This document shows, piece by piece, positions 43,410-52,095 of a stretch of DNA of 64,000 nt. This DNA comes from CAYNJF01 sp964397555 (GTDB lineage: Bacteria; Pseudomonadota; Gammaproteobacteria; Berkiellales; Berkiellaceae). Below the pieces are notes generated by a model. That model was not told the DNA's origin. It did not search any database and worked only from the letters and a program-made list of their open reading frames with translations. Position 1 is the first letter of the stretch; each line of letters opens with the position of its first letter. Position numbers and translations under genes: made by a program. The stretch spans positions 28,720-92,719 of the forward strand of contig CAYNJF010000002.1 in the NCBI GenBank assembly GCA_964397555.1. The letters run 5' to 3'.

Positions 43410-43415
43410 TATGAT
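43410..43415 (+). promoter_or_regulatory. candidate -10 box of yceD
   Basis: TATGAT ends 6 bases before the yceD ATG at 43422, in a context (GGGTATGATACTGCCATG) close to that before lolC (GGGTACAATCTTCCCATG). No good -35 box is seen, so this is weaker than the lolC case. Confidence 0.35.
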
Positions 43416-43421
43416 ACTGCC

Positions 43422-43949
43422 ATGAAATCAAGTCAGCTTCCCAATAGTATTGATCCATATCAATGGTGTAGTTCCCCTGAGCCTAGAGAGCTTGCAGGAG
43501 CCGTTCGCTTGTCGATGATGGACAACCTAGAAGGCAAAGTCATTTTTGATGACAAAGCCGAGGCCCAAGTAAACCTCCAGTGTTTCAAACAAGGGCAGAC
43601 CTTAGTCATTGAGGGGACCATAAAAGCCTACTACCAAGTCCTTTGTCAGCGTTGCCTAGGTCCCATGGAGGTTACTATGGAGCCCAGCATCAAATACGCG
43701 GTCATTGGGCATGACAAGCAGGCGACAACCCTAGGCTCAGATTATGAGCCCTTGGTGGTGCCAAGAGAAACCTTACTTGATTTGCCTGATTTGGTCTCTC
43801 AAGAGATCTTATTAAGTTTACCCATCGTGGCAACTCACGACGATTTGGCTTGTTCTGACGAGTTAAATAACTTAAAAGAGCGAGTCATGCAAGAAGAAGC
43901 GCTTGAAAAGCCGAACCCATTTAGTGCCTTACTTTCACTAAAAGGGTAA
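43422..43949 (+). CDS. yceD: YceD (DUF177), large-subunit rRNA accumulation protein
   Basis: A 175-residue protein of the YceD/DUF177 family, linked to 23S rRNA accumulation in bacteria and plastids. The pattern VLCQRCLGPMEVTMEPS with its Cys pair, and the acidic LPDLVSQEILLSLPIVATHDD, are typical. It precedes rpmF, as in nearly all gammaproteobacteria. I use ATG 43422; no clear ribosome site is present and a -10-like box sits directly ahead, so a leaderless message is possible. The frame also offers TTG 43395. Confidence 0.9.
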   Translation: MKSSQLPNSIDPYQWCSSPEPRELAGAVRLSMMDNLEGKVIFDDKAEAQVNLQCFKQGQTLVIEGTIKAYYQVLCQRCLGPMEVTMEPSIKYAVIGHDKQATTLGSDYEPLVVPRETLLDLPDLVSQEILLSLPIVATHDDLACSDELNNLKERVMQEEALEKPNPFSALLSLKG

Positions 43950-44026
43950 AGTGTCGTCGAAATTTCATAAGTCGCAAGACAAAGTGTTTTAATTGGGTTA
44001 ATATTAGCACCCATTGTAAGTGGATG

Positions 44027-44063
44027 AGCTGAGCTAACAGTTGGTTGGTCAGCTTTATTTTTT
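44027..44063 (+). terminator. terminator-like hairpin in the rpmF leader (possible attenuator)
   Basis: AGCTGA + CTAAC (with one bulged G) pairs with GTTGG + TCAGCT around a 5-base loop. It is followed at once by TTATTTTTT and then the rpmF ribosome site GGAG. Its place between yceD and rpmF suggests partial termination or attenuation setting the level of L32 and the fatty-acid genes. Confidence 0.55.
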
Positions 44064-44072
44064 GGAGAATTT

Positions 44073-44264
44073 ATGGCAGTCCAGCAAAATAAAAAATCTC
44101 GTGCAAAACGAGATACTCGTAGATCTCATGATTCATTGAGCAGCCCTACGCTTTCTATCGAACCTGAAACGGGTGAGACTCATCGTCGTCATCACGTCAG
44201 TGCTGATGGTTACTATCGCGGTCGTCAAGTAGTACAGATTACCCCTGCTGAAGACGAAGAGTAG
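44073..44264 (+). CDS. rpmF: 50S ribosomal protein L32
   Basis: A 63-residue basic ribosomal protein. The start AVQQNKKSRAKRDTRRSHD and the block SPTLSIEPETGETHRRHHVS, then GYYRGRQVV, are diagnostic. The GGAG site is 6 bases upstream. This is the form without the Cys zinc ribbon (H-R-R-H-H in place of Cys pairs). plsX follows after 5 bases. Confidence 0.97.
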   Translation: MAVQQNKKSRAKRDTRRSHDSLSSPTLSIEPETGETHRRHHVSADGYYRGRQVVQITPAEDEE

Positions 44265-44269
44265 AGCCT

Positions 44270-45307
44270 TTGGCCCCTATTCATATCGCGATTGATGCCA
44301 TGGGCGGCGATCACGGTCCTAAAGTGACTGTTCCTGCCGCCCTTGACGCACTAACCGAGCATCAAAATCTACATGTGAGTTTAGTGGGTGACACCAAAAT
44401 ACTAAACCAATATAAGAGCTCATTTGCGAACTATGGTGAGCGCCTTAGTTTAGTTCATACTGAAGAGCAAGTGGAGATGGATGAGTCTCCGGCCTCCGCT
44501 CTTCGATTCAAAAAAAATTCCTCGATGCGATTGGCCATCAACATGGTCAAATCAGGCGAAGCCCATGCTTGCGTGAGCGCTGGTAATACAGGTGCTTTAA
44601 TGGCTACGGCTAAGTTCGTCTTAAAGACGGTCCCCGGCATATCGCGTCCAGCCATTGTTTTTTCAATCCCAACTTATGGTCCTGATGGGCCTGCCCGCAT
44701 ACGCATGCTTGATTTAGGTGCCAATGTTGACTGCACGCCTGAACAATTGTTTGAGTTTGCAATCATGGGGCATGTTTTGGCACGGTCTGTCGATGCTATT
44801 GAGAAGCCGCGCGTAGGGCTTTTAAATATTGGCTCAGAAGCCATTAAAGGGTGTGAGTCGGTAAAAGCGGCCTCCCGATTGCTCGAAGGCGCACAAGGGA
44901 TTGATTACATCGGCTACGTGGAAGGAACCGACATTTACCGCCATGTCAGTGATGTGGTCGTCTGCGATGGCTTTGTTGGTAACGTTGCCTTAAAATCCAG
45001 CGAAGGCGTGGCGCAGATGATGATGAAAGTCATCAAAAAAGGGTTCCATAGGAATCTTTTGACCAAAGCTTGTGGCGCCGTATGCGCTCCATTGCTCAAA
45101 AGCATCTTAAAGGATATTGATCCGAAACGTTACAATGGCGCAACCTTTGTTGGTTTGAATGGTGTGGTCATAAAAAGCCATGGTAATGCGCCGACTGAAA
45201 GTTTTAAGGTAGCCATTGATGAGGCAATGTGTGAAGTCAAACACAACATTCCTGAGTTAATCCGCACTGAGGCTGCTTCCTATCTACACGAGCGCATATC
45301 TGCATGA
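44270..45307 (+). CDS. plsX: phosphate acyltransferase PlsX
   Basis: Converts acyl-ACP to acyl-phosphate at the start of phospholipid synthesis; 345 residues. IAIDAMGGDHGPKVTVPAAL, SAGNTGALMA, DLGANVDCTPEQL and GNVALKSSEG are family signatures. The start is TTG 44270, because the conserved IAIDAMGGD must lie a few residues in and no ATG precedes it. The ribosome site is weak, so translation may be coupled to rpmF, which ends 5 bases upstream. fabH overlaps its end by 4 bases. Confidence 0.95.
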   Translation: MAPIHIAIDAMGGDHGPKVTVPAALDALTEHQNLHVSLVGDTKILNQYKSSFANYGERLSLVHTEEQVEMDESPASALRFKKNSSMRLAINMVKSGEAHACVSAGNTGALMATAKFVLKTVPGISRPAIVFSIPTYGPDGPARIRMLDLGANVDCTPEQLFEFAIMGHVLARSVDAIEKPRVGLLNIGSEAIKGCESVKAASRLLEGAQGIDYIGYVEGTDIYRHVSDVVVCDGFVGNVALKSSEGVAQMMMKVIKKGFHRNLLTKACGAVCAPLLKSILKDIDPKRYNGATFVGLNGVVIKSHGNAPTESFKVAIDEAMCEVKHNIPELIRTEAASYLHERISA

Positions 45308-46314
45308 AGTACTCAAAAATAACAGGCACAGGTGGCTATTTGCCGCCCAATGTCATGACGAATGAAGACTGGGCGACACGCGTTGAGACCAGTTCAGAGT
45401 GGATTGTCGAACGAACCGGTATTCAATCCCGACACGTTGCCTCTCAAGATGAGACCGCCGCTGGCATGGCGGTGAAAGCCGCAAGCAAGGCTTTAGAGAT
45501 GGCCCAAATCAGCGCCAAAGACATCGATCTGATTGTGTGCGCAACAGCGACCCCTGAAAAATTATTTCCTTCAACGGCGTGTTTAGTCCAAAAGCACCTA
45601 GGCGCTGGGCAGTGTTGTGCCTTTGATGTCCAAGCAGCTTGCTCAGGATTCGTTTACGCACTGTCAATTGCTGATAATTTCATCAAAGCCGGTCAGGCAA
45701 AGCATGCATTGATTATTGGAACCGAGCTCATGTCTCGATTAATCGATTGGAGCGATCGCAATACCTGTGTACTCTTCGGGGATGGGGCTGGTGCGGCGGT
45801 GTTGTCTCAAAGCGATACGCCAGGTGTGTTAGCGACGCGCTTGTATGCCGATGGCGGTCAATCTGATCTGCTCACCGTCGATAACATGCAGATGGGTGAT
45901 CATACCAAGACCCTATCGCACCTAAGCGAGACGGATAATCTCAATACGCCGCTGGCCGAGTTGAATCCGTACGTGCAGATGAAGGGCAAACACGTCTTTA
46001 AGCACGCGGTAAACCGGCTCGGAGAGTTGGTGTCCGAGATGATGGATTATTGCCAAATCAATGAAACTCAGATTGATTGGCTTGTCCCTCATCAAGCAAA
46101 CATTCGAATCATTCAAGCCACCGCTGATAAGTTAAATTTGCCCATGAGCAAAGTGATTTGCACCATCGAGCATCATGCGAATACGTCATCAGCATCTATC
46201 CCACTTGCCTTAGATGTCGCGCTACGCGATGGGCGCATAAAGCCAGGGCAAACGGTTCTTTTTGAGGCCTTTGGTGGGGGATTAACTTGGGGCTCTGCGC
46301 TCGTCACCCTTTAG
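45304..46314 (+). CDS. fabH: 3-oxoacyl-ACP synthase III FabH
   Basis: Starts fatty-acid chains by condensing acetyl-CoA with malonyl-ACP; 336 residues. The catalytic triad is visible: Cys in FDVQAACSGFVYAL, His in VPHQANIRII and Asn in HHANTSSASIPLAL. SEWIVERTGIQSRH near the N-terminus is also conserved. ATG overlaps the plsX stop (ATGA). Confidence 0.97.
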   Translation: MKYSKITGTGGYLPPNVMTNEDWATRVETSSEWIVERTGIQSRHVASQDETAAGMAVKAASKALEMAQISAKDIDLIVCATATPEKLFPSTACLVQKHLGAGQCCAFDVQAACSGFVYALSIADNFIKAGQAKHALIIGTELMSRLIDWSDRNTCVLFGDGAGAAVLSQSDTPGVLATRLYADGGQSDLLTVDNMQMGDHTKTLSHLSETDNLNTPLAELNPYVQMKGKHVFKHAVNRLGELVSEMMDYCQINETQIDWLVPHQANIRIIQATADKLNLPMSKVICTIEHHANTSSASIPLALDVALRDGRIKPGQTVLFEAFGGGLTWGSALVTL

Positions 46315-46324
46315 GAGATATTAC

Positions 46325-47284
46325 ATGGAACAACATCCTAAACTGGCCATGACCTTTCCAGGTCAAGGTTCACAAACTGTGGGCATGATCAAAGGCTATC
46401 AAGACGCCCAGCCACCCATCATGGATTTGTTTGACCGAGCTTCCGAGGTATTAAAGCTCGATTTATGGGGACTGATTCAACATGGGCCTGAGGAGAAACT
46501 CAATCAGACTTGTTGGACTCAGCCTGCGCTTTTGGTTAGCTCTTACGCCATTTATGAAGCCTTCTGCGCTCAAACACAAGTCCGCCCCTCAGTCCTTGCA
46601 GGACATTCGTTAGGTGAGTATACCGCCTTGGTGGCAGCCGGTGTGTTGAGTTTAGAGCAGGCCGTTCGCATTGTTCATCAACGTGGGTTGTTTATGCAAG
46701 AGGCTGTGCCTGAAGGGGTAGGGGCCATGGCCGCGGTGATTGGTTTGGACATCGACACGCTCGAGCAAGGCCTTATCGAGGCGGCCGAGGGTGATGTTTT
46801 AGAAGCGGTAAATTTCAATGCACCCGGTCAGATTGTGATTGCCGGTCACAAAAATGCCCTCGAGAGAGCCACCCCAATTTTGAAAGCCAAAGGTGCAAAA
46901 CGGGTGTTAGGGGTGCCTGTATCGGTTCCTTCGCATTCTTCGTTGATGAAGCCTGCTTCGATACGTTTGGGTGAGTTTTTAGAGACCATGGATTTTCATG
47001 CCCCCAAAGCTGCCGTGATCAACAATGTGGATGTGACCGTCCACAACGAGGTTGAGGCAATCAAACAAGCACTGGTGAGACAATTGCACTCACCGGTTCA
47101 ATGGATTAAAACCATTGAGTCCATGAAGGCACAAGGGATAAGCACTCTTATTGAATGCGGACCTGGCAAAGTGTTAACAGGGCTTGCTAAACGCATTGAT
47201 CCATCCATCAAAGGCGTCTCAATAGAAACCCCCGAACTATTAGAACAAACATTAAGTCAATGGACAGAGGTTGAATATGCTTGA
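46325..47284 (+). CDS. fabD: malonyl-CoA-ACP transacylase FabD
   Basis: Transfers malonyl groups from CoA to ACP; 319 residues. The signatures are FPGQGSQTVGM, the nucleophile loop GHSLGEYTALVAAG, the Arg region HQRGLFMQEAVP, the catalytic His in VPSHSSLM and NVDV. GGAG lies 7 bases before the ATG. The end overlaps fabG by 8 bases. Confidence 0.97.
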   Translation: MEQHPKLAMTFPGQGSQTVGMIKGYQDAQPPIMDLFDRASEVLKLDLWGLIQHGPEEKLNQTCWTQPALLVSSYAIYEAFCAQTQVRPSVLAGHSLGEYTALVAAGVLSLEQAVRIVHQRGLFMQEAVPEGVGAMAAVIGLDIDTLEQGLIEAAEGDVLEAVNFNAPGQIVIAGHKNALERATPILKAKGAKRVLGVPVSVPSHSSLMKPASIRLGEFLETMDFHAPKAAVINNVDVTVHNEVEAIKQALVRQLHSPVQWIKTIESMKAQGISTLIECGPGKVLTGLAKRIDPSIKGVSIETPELLEQTLSQWTEVEYA

Positions 47285-48023
47285 GCTTGAACAAAAGGTG
47301 GCCTTAGTCACCGGAGCAACCCGTGGAATTGGTTTGGCCACCCTATTAGAATTAGGTCGCCAAGGGGCCACGGTGGTGGGAACCTCCACCACGGAGCAAG
47401 GGGCCCAATCCATCTCCAACACGCTCGAAGCTCAAGGGCTCAAAGGGTATGGCAAAGTGTTGAATGTGACCAATCAAGATCAAGTCAAAACTTGTTTTGA
47501 TGAAATCGTCAAAGAGCTTGGTCCCATTGATATTTTGGTCAATAACGCTGGCATTACCAAAGACAATTTATCCATGCGTTTAAAAGAGCACGAATGGGAT
47601 GATGTGATTTCAGTGAATCTAACCTCGGCATTCAATATCTCCAAGCTTTGCTTAAAACCAATGATGAAGGCTCGTTTTGGCCGGATCATTAACATAAGCT
47701 CTGTCGTGGGCTCTACGGGCAATGCGGGTCAAACCAATTATGCCGCCTCAAAAGCCGGCTTGATTGGTATGAGTAAATCATTGGCACTGGAAGTGGCCTC
47801 AAGAGGCATCACCGTGAACGTGGTCTCTCCTGGGTTCATTGATACCGACATGACTAAAGACTTAGCTGAGACCCAAAAACAGGCATTGTTGACTCAGATC
47901 CCATCAGGTCAACTAGGTCAGGCCGATGATGTGGCGCATGCGGTGGCTTTTCTCGCCTCCAATCGAGCCCAATACATCACAGGCCACACTCTGCACGTCA
48001 ATGGTGGCATGTTCATGGAGTAA
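47277..48023 (+). CDS. fabG: 3-oxoacyl-ACP reductase FabG
   Basis: NADPH-dependent reductase of the short-chain dehydrogenase family, 248 residues. The cofactor loop is ALVTGATRGIGLATL, with NNAG, and the catalytic set is Ser in INISSVVGSTG with Tyr and Lys in TNYAASKAG. It ends HTLHVNGGMFM as is typical. ATG 47277 is chosen: AGAGG sits 6 bases upstream. Confidence 0.97.
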   Translation: MLELEQKVALVTGATRGIGLATLLELGRQGATVVGTSTTEQGAQSISNTLEAQGLKGYGKVLNVTNQDQVKTCFDEIVKELGPIDILVNNAGITKDNLSMRLKEHEWDDVISVNLTSAFNISKLCLKPMMKARFGRIINISSVVGSTGNAGQTNYAASKAGLIGMSKSLALEVASRGITVNVVSPGFIDTDMTKDLAETQKQALLTQIPSGQLGQADDVAHAVAFLASNRAQYITGHTLHVNGGMFME

Positions 48024-48163
48024 AAGGTTAGTAAGCTAAGTATTCGGCTCGCTGACTAGCGTGCATGAATGAATTCTGCTAGCATTTGGCGACAAGTAAA
48101 GAATTAGATGTGAGAGAATTAGTCTCTCAACTTATTATAAATAAACCGATTTGGGAGTAAACC

Positions 48164-48421
48164 ATGACTGAGGAAAATGTGATGAGCAGCATCGAAGAGC
48201 GAGTGACTGACATCGTTGTTGAAAATCTTGGTCTTGAGCGTGAAAAAGTTCAAGCTGAGTCAAAATTTGTAGACGATTTAGGTGCGGATTCTTTGGATAC
48301 TGTCGAGCTTGTCATGGCGCTTGAAGAAGAATTTGATATTGAAATCCCTGACGAAGACGCTGAGAAAATTACGACTCTTAAAGAGGCTACCGCATACGTT
48401 GAGGACTGCCTACGTAAATAA
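48164..48421 (+). CDS. acpP: acyl carrier protein
   Basis: Carrier of growing acyl chains; 85 residues from ATG 48164 (79 from ATG 48182, the canonical MSSIEERV start). Both ATGs have ribosome sites (GGGAG and GAGG), so either or both may be used. The phosphopantetheine serine is in GADSLDTVELVMALEEEF (Ser43 from the first Met). The protein is strongly acidic. A 140-base gap upstream, with a small hairpin GAGAG/CTCTC near 48112-48128, suggests separate transcription for high expression. Confidence 0.97.
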   Translation: MTEENVMSSIEERVTDIVVENLGLEREKVQAESKFVDDLGADSLDTVELVMALEEEFDIEIPDEDAEKITTLKEATAYVEDCLRK

Positions 48422-48447
48422 GCGTTCATCGGAAGGAGGATAGTTGG

Positions 48448-49689
48448 ATGAATCAACGTCGTGTCGTTGTAACGGGGCTTGGTGCCATTACTCCGGTGGG
48501 GAATGACATCGAAACCGCATGGCGAGCATTGCTTGCAGGTCAAAGCGGCATCGCAGAGTTAGAGGGCTTTGATACCACTAACTATGCCACTAAAATTGCA
48601 GGTCAAATTAAGGGTTTTGAAGCTGACAAATACGGCATCGAACCCAAAGAGGCTCGCAAGATGGACTCCTTTATTCAGTACGGGGTCGCGGCAGCTCACA
48701 GTGCGATTCATGATGCTGGTTTAAACCATACCCCTTCTGATCCGTTTCGTTTTGGGGTCTCGATTGGTTCTGGTATTGGCGGTTTAGGCTTCATTGAGAA
48801 ATCTCATGAAGCGCTGACTAAATCTGGGCCACGTCGAGTCTCACCTTTTTTCATACCCGGAGCCATCATTAATATGATTTCTGGGTATGTCTCGATGCAA
48901 TTTGGATTCCAGGGTCCTAATCTTGCTTTTGCAACAGCTTGTACCACAGGTTGTCACAGCATCGGCATGGCGGCTCGTTCCATCGCTTGTGGCGATGCGG
49001 ATGTTATGGTCGCAGGTGGTGCTGAAAAAGCGAGCACGCCTTTAGGGATCAGTGGCTTTGGTTCGGTCAAAGCGCTTTCTACTTGCAACGATGAGCCTGA
49101 AAAAGCCTCGCGTCCTTTTGACAAAGATCGTTCAGGTTTTGTGTTAGGGGATGGGGCAGGTGTTGTGGTGCTCGAAGAGTATGAGCATGCTAAACAACGT
49201 GGCGCTCGTATTTACAGCGAAGTTATTGGCTTTGGCATGAGCGGTGATGCTTATCACATTACTTCTCCGGCGCCTGAGGGCAAAGGCATGGCGCAAGCGA
49301 TGATCAATGCTGTTCGTGATGCTGGGGTCAACAACGATGAGATTGGGTACATCAATGCTCATGGTACGTCGACGAAGATCAACGATGCTTATGAAACTGC
49401 AGCCATTAAGTTGGCGCTTGGTGATGCCGCAAACCAAGTGGCGATAAGCTCGACCAAGTCCATGACGGGTCATCTTTTGGGAGCGGCCGGTGCCATTGAA
49501 ACCATTTGGACCATTTTAAGTCTGCGCGACAAGATTTGTCCTCCGACGATCAATCTGGATAACCCTGATGAGGCGTGTGATCTGGATTACATTCCTAATA
49601 AAGCCAGAGAAATTGACTTGGAAGTGGCGATGTCCAATTCCTTTGGTTTTGGTGGAACCAACGGAGCCATCGTTCTCCGTCGTGTCTGA
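48448..49689 (+). CDS. fabF: 3-oxoacyl-ACP synthase II FabF
   Basis: Chain-elongating condensing enzyme, 413 residues. The catalytic Cys is in AFATACTTGCHSIGMA, and the histidines are in YINAHGTSTKIND and KSMTGHLLGAAGAIE. It ends AMSNSFGFGGTNGAIVLRR, as expected. GGAGGA upstream of the ATG. pabC starts on the last base of its stop codon. Confidence 0.97.
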   Translation: MNQRRVVVTGLGAITPVGNDIETAWRALLAGQSGIAELEGFDTTNYATKIAGQIKGFEADKYGIEPKEARKMDSFIQYGVAAAHSAIHDAGLNHTPSDPFRFGVSIGSGIGGLGFIEKSHEALTKSGPRRVSPFFIPGAIINMISGYVSMQFGFQGPNLAFATACTTGCHSIGMAARSIACGDADVMVAGGAEKASTPLGISGFGSVKALSTCNDEPEKASRPFDKDRSGFVLGDGAGVVVLEEYEHAKQRGARIYSEVIGFGMSGDAYHITSPAPEGKGMAQAMINAVRDAGVNNDEIGYINAHGTSTKINDAYETAAIKLALGDAANQVAISSTKSMTGHLLGAAGAIETIWTILSLRDKICPPTINLDNPDEACDLDYIPNKAREIDLEVAMSNSFGFGGTNGAIVLRRV

Positions 49690-50471
49690 TGCTCTATAAC
49701 GGGCAACAACGCGCCAAACCCACTCTTTATGATCGAGGTTTACATTTTGGCGATGGTGTCTTTGAGACCATCGCCTTTAAGTCGCCCATCAAAGCGTGCG
49801 AGCATCCCCTAATTCACTATCATTGGCAACGGCTTAACTTAGGTTGTGATGTCCTCGAGCTAGAGTCGATGTCCAAAGACCTATTATGTGAACAAATCGA
49901 CCAATTACGTCAATCCCAAGTTGGGATGATCAAAGTGATACTATCTCGAGTGCAACCTCAACGTGGCTATCCCATTCACTCGAATCAAACCGATTGTCGA
50001 GTCTTTTTCGAGCCCATGCCCTTTTCTACACCCAAGCCATGGCGGCTCGGGCTTAGCCGTGTTCGTTTAGGCCATCAGCCTTTATTAGCTGGCATCAAGC
50101 ATTTGAACCGACTTGAACAAGTCCTTGCAACCAAAGATATGGTTGATGAGGATGAAGTGTTGGTTCGATGTCAGAACGATTATGTCATTGAAGGTACCCG
50201 AACCAATTTGATCGTTTTTGATGGGAAACACTGGAGTACACCTGACTTATCGCAGTGTGGCGTTGCCAGTTGCGCTCGAGCTTGGTTATTGGAGCATCAT
50301 GATCTCAGCATAAAGTCTATTTCGGTGCCTCAGCTGGAAAACGCGCAAGCTGTTGCCATGATAAGCTCGGGGGTTGGCATAGTGCCAGTCGATAGATTTG
50401 AGCAAATTGAGTATGACATTGAGCCTGCTCTTGAGCTGTCGAATCAATGCATAAAAAAAGGATTTTTATGA
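49689..50471 (+). CDS. pabC: aminodeoxychorismate lyase PabC
   Basis: PLP enzyme (class IV aminotransferase fold, 260 residues) that releases p-aminobenzoate for folate. YDRGLHFGDGVFETIAF is the family start, the PLP lysine lies in LAGIKHLNRLEQVLA, and EGTRTNLIVFDG follows. Placement between fabF and mltG is conserved across gammaproteobacteria. Start ATG 49689 overlaps the fabF stop by one base. Confidence 0.92.
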   Translation: MLYNGQQRAKPTLYDRGLHFGDGVFETIAFKSPIKACEHPLIHYHWQRLNLGCDVLELESMSKDLLCEQIDQLRQSQVGMIKVILSRVQPQRGYPIHSNQTDCRVFFEPMPFSTPKPWRLGLSRVRLGHQPLLAGIKHLNRLEQVLATKDMVDEDEVLVRCQNDYVIEGTRTNLIVFDGKHWSTPDLSQCGVASCARAWLLEHHDLSIKSISVPQLENAQAVAMISSGVGIVPVDRFEQIEYDIEPALELSNQCIKKGFL

Positions 50472-51463
50472 TTAAACGTTTGTGCATCTTTATGGGCCTT
50501 GCCCTTTTCATTTTTATGATGGCACTGGCCGTTCAGTGGATGGATTATGCACGTCGGCCCATCATTGGCGATCAGGGGATGACGTTTCAATTAAAACCTG
50601 GAACCGACTCAAGAACCATGCTTTCTCAATTGAGCATGGCCGAACAAAGCCTTGGCTTTTCCCCTTTGTGGTTTGAAGTGTTTATCCGAGTAAAAGGCGT
50701 CAGCCACAAACTAAAAGCAGGTGAGTATCAGTTTGAGGCGGGTATGAGCGGGGCTGATGTGATCAACCATTTGGTCGATGGCGATGTCCACCTTCACGCG
50801 TTTACCATCGTCGAAGGCTGGTCTTTTGAAGATCTTCTCATTGAGCTTTTGGAGGAGCCTTCCATCAAGGCGCAACACGGTCTCAATCGTACGCACATTC
50901 AAACTCAGCTGGGCCTCGATTGCTTAGATGGCATGTTCTTTCCTGAAACTTATTTTTACCCAAAAGGGACGACCTTAGTTGAATTTTTGCAGCGAGCTCA
51001 TCGTTTGATGGAAGAGCAAGTTGCAAAAGCTTGGGCCGTTCGAGGCGATAATCTTGCCATCAGCACACCATTTGAGGCGCAAGTGCTGGCCTCCATCATT
51101 GAAAAAGAGTCTAACATGGCCGAAGAGTGGCCAGTCATCTCTCAAGTTTTTCATCTTCGCCTGCAAAAGCGCATGCGTTTGCAGGCCGATCCCACCGTAA
51201 TTTTTGGGGTCAAGGATTTTGAAGGGACCTTAACTTCGACCATGCTCAAAGAGGATACCCCTTATAATACCTACACTCGATTTGGCTTACCCCCAACGCC
51301 GATTGCCATGCCCAGTTTCGGGGCGCTGTTGGCGGCGGTTCGCCCTTCGGATTCAGACTATTTATACTTTGTGGCCAAGCCTCAAGGGCCTGGGCATGTC
51401 TTTTCAACGACGTTGAAAGAGCATCAGCAACACGTCAATACATTAAGAGAGCATCAAGCATGA
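50468..51463 (+). CDS. mltG: endolytic murein transglycosylase MltG
   Basis: Inner-membrane glycan-chain terminator, 331 residues, with one N-terminal helix (CIFMGLALFIFMMALAVQW) and the YceG domain. The catalytic Glu is in LASIIEKESNM, followed by FHLRLQKRMRLQADPTVIFG and YNTYTRFGLPPTPI. ATG 50468 has AAGGA 5 bases upstream and overlaps the pabC stop; the upstream ATG 50447 has no site. Confidence 0.95.
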   Translation: MIKRLCIFMGLALFIFMMALAVQWMDYARRPIIGDQGMTFQLKPGTDSRTMLSQLSMAEQSLGFSPLWFEVFIRVKGVSHKLKAGEYQFEAGMSGADVINHLVDGDVHLHAFTIVEGWSFEDLLIELLEEPSIKAQHGLNRTHIQTQLGLDCLDGMFFPETYFYPKGTTLVEFLQRAHRLMEEQVAKAWAVRGDNLAISTPFEAQVLASIIEKESNMAEEWPVISQVFHLRLQKRMRLQADPTVIFGVKDFEGTLTSTMLKEDTPYNTYTRFGLPPTPIAMPSFGALLAAVRPSDSDYLYFVAKPQGPGHVFSTTLKEHQQHVNTLREHQA

Positions 51464-52095
51464 ACAAACGTGCCCCCATGATTTCGTTTGAAGGCATTGA
51501 AGGTGTGGGCAAATCCACCAACATTGCTTTTTGTGAACATTGGCTTCAAACCCATGATCTGGATGTGGTTCGTACTCGTGAACCAGGTGGCACTCCGATG
51601 GGAGAGCGTATCCGAGCCGTCTTGTTGGATGATTATCAAGAAAAAGTTCATGCCAAAGCCGAGGCGTTGCTTTTTTATGCGGCAAGGGTACAACACGTTC
51701 ATGAGCTCATTATTCCTCATCTTGAGGCCGGGAAGTGGGTTTTATGCGATCGATTCATGGACGCCTCCATTGCTTATCAAGGGGGAGGGCGAGACGTAGG
51801 CATCGAGAAGGTGCTGGCCTTGAATGAGTGGGCTCTAGGAGAGTTTGAGCCCGATCATACCATTTTGCTGGATGCCCCTGTGGAGGTTGCCCTTGAGCGT
51901 ATGCGCTCAAGAGGGGGCTTGGACCGCATTGAAAAAGAAGACGAGTCTTTCTTTCAACGCATTCGAGATGGGTATTTATCTCTAAAGGAACGCTATCCGC
52001 ATCGCTACCATGTGGTGGATGCTTCTGGCAGCCTCGAAGACGTTCAAGATCAACTAGAAACCATCTTACACAAGGTGAGAGATGCTCAGCTTTGA
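51460..52095 (+). CDS. tmk: thymidylate kinase
   Basis: Phosphorylates dTMP to dTDP; 211 residues. P-loop ISFEGIEGVGKSTN, the DR-type motif LCDRFMDASIAYQGGGR, and REPGGTPMGERIR are all present. ATG overlaps the mltG stop (ATGA). The holB start lies inside its end by 14 bases, so the run from pabC to tatD is tightly coupled. Confidence 0.97.
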   Translation: MNKRAPMISFEGIEGVGKSTNIAFCEHWLQTHDLDVVRTREPGGTPMGERIRAVLLDDYQEKVHAKAEALLFYAARVQHVHELIIPHLEAGKWVLCDRFMDASIAYQGGGRDVGIEKVLALNEWALGEFEPDHTILLDAPVEVALERMRSRGGLDRIEKEDESFFQRIRDGYLSLKERYPHRYHVVDASGSLEDVQDQLETILHKVRDAQL

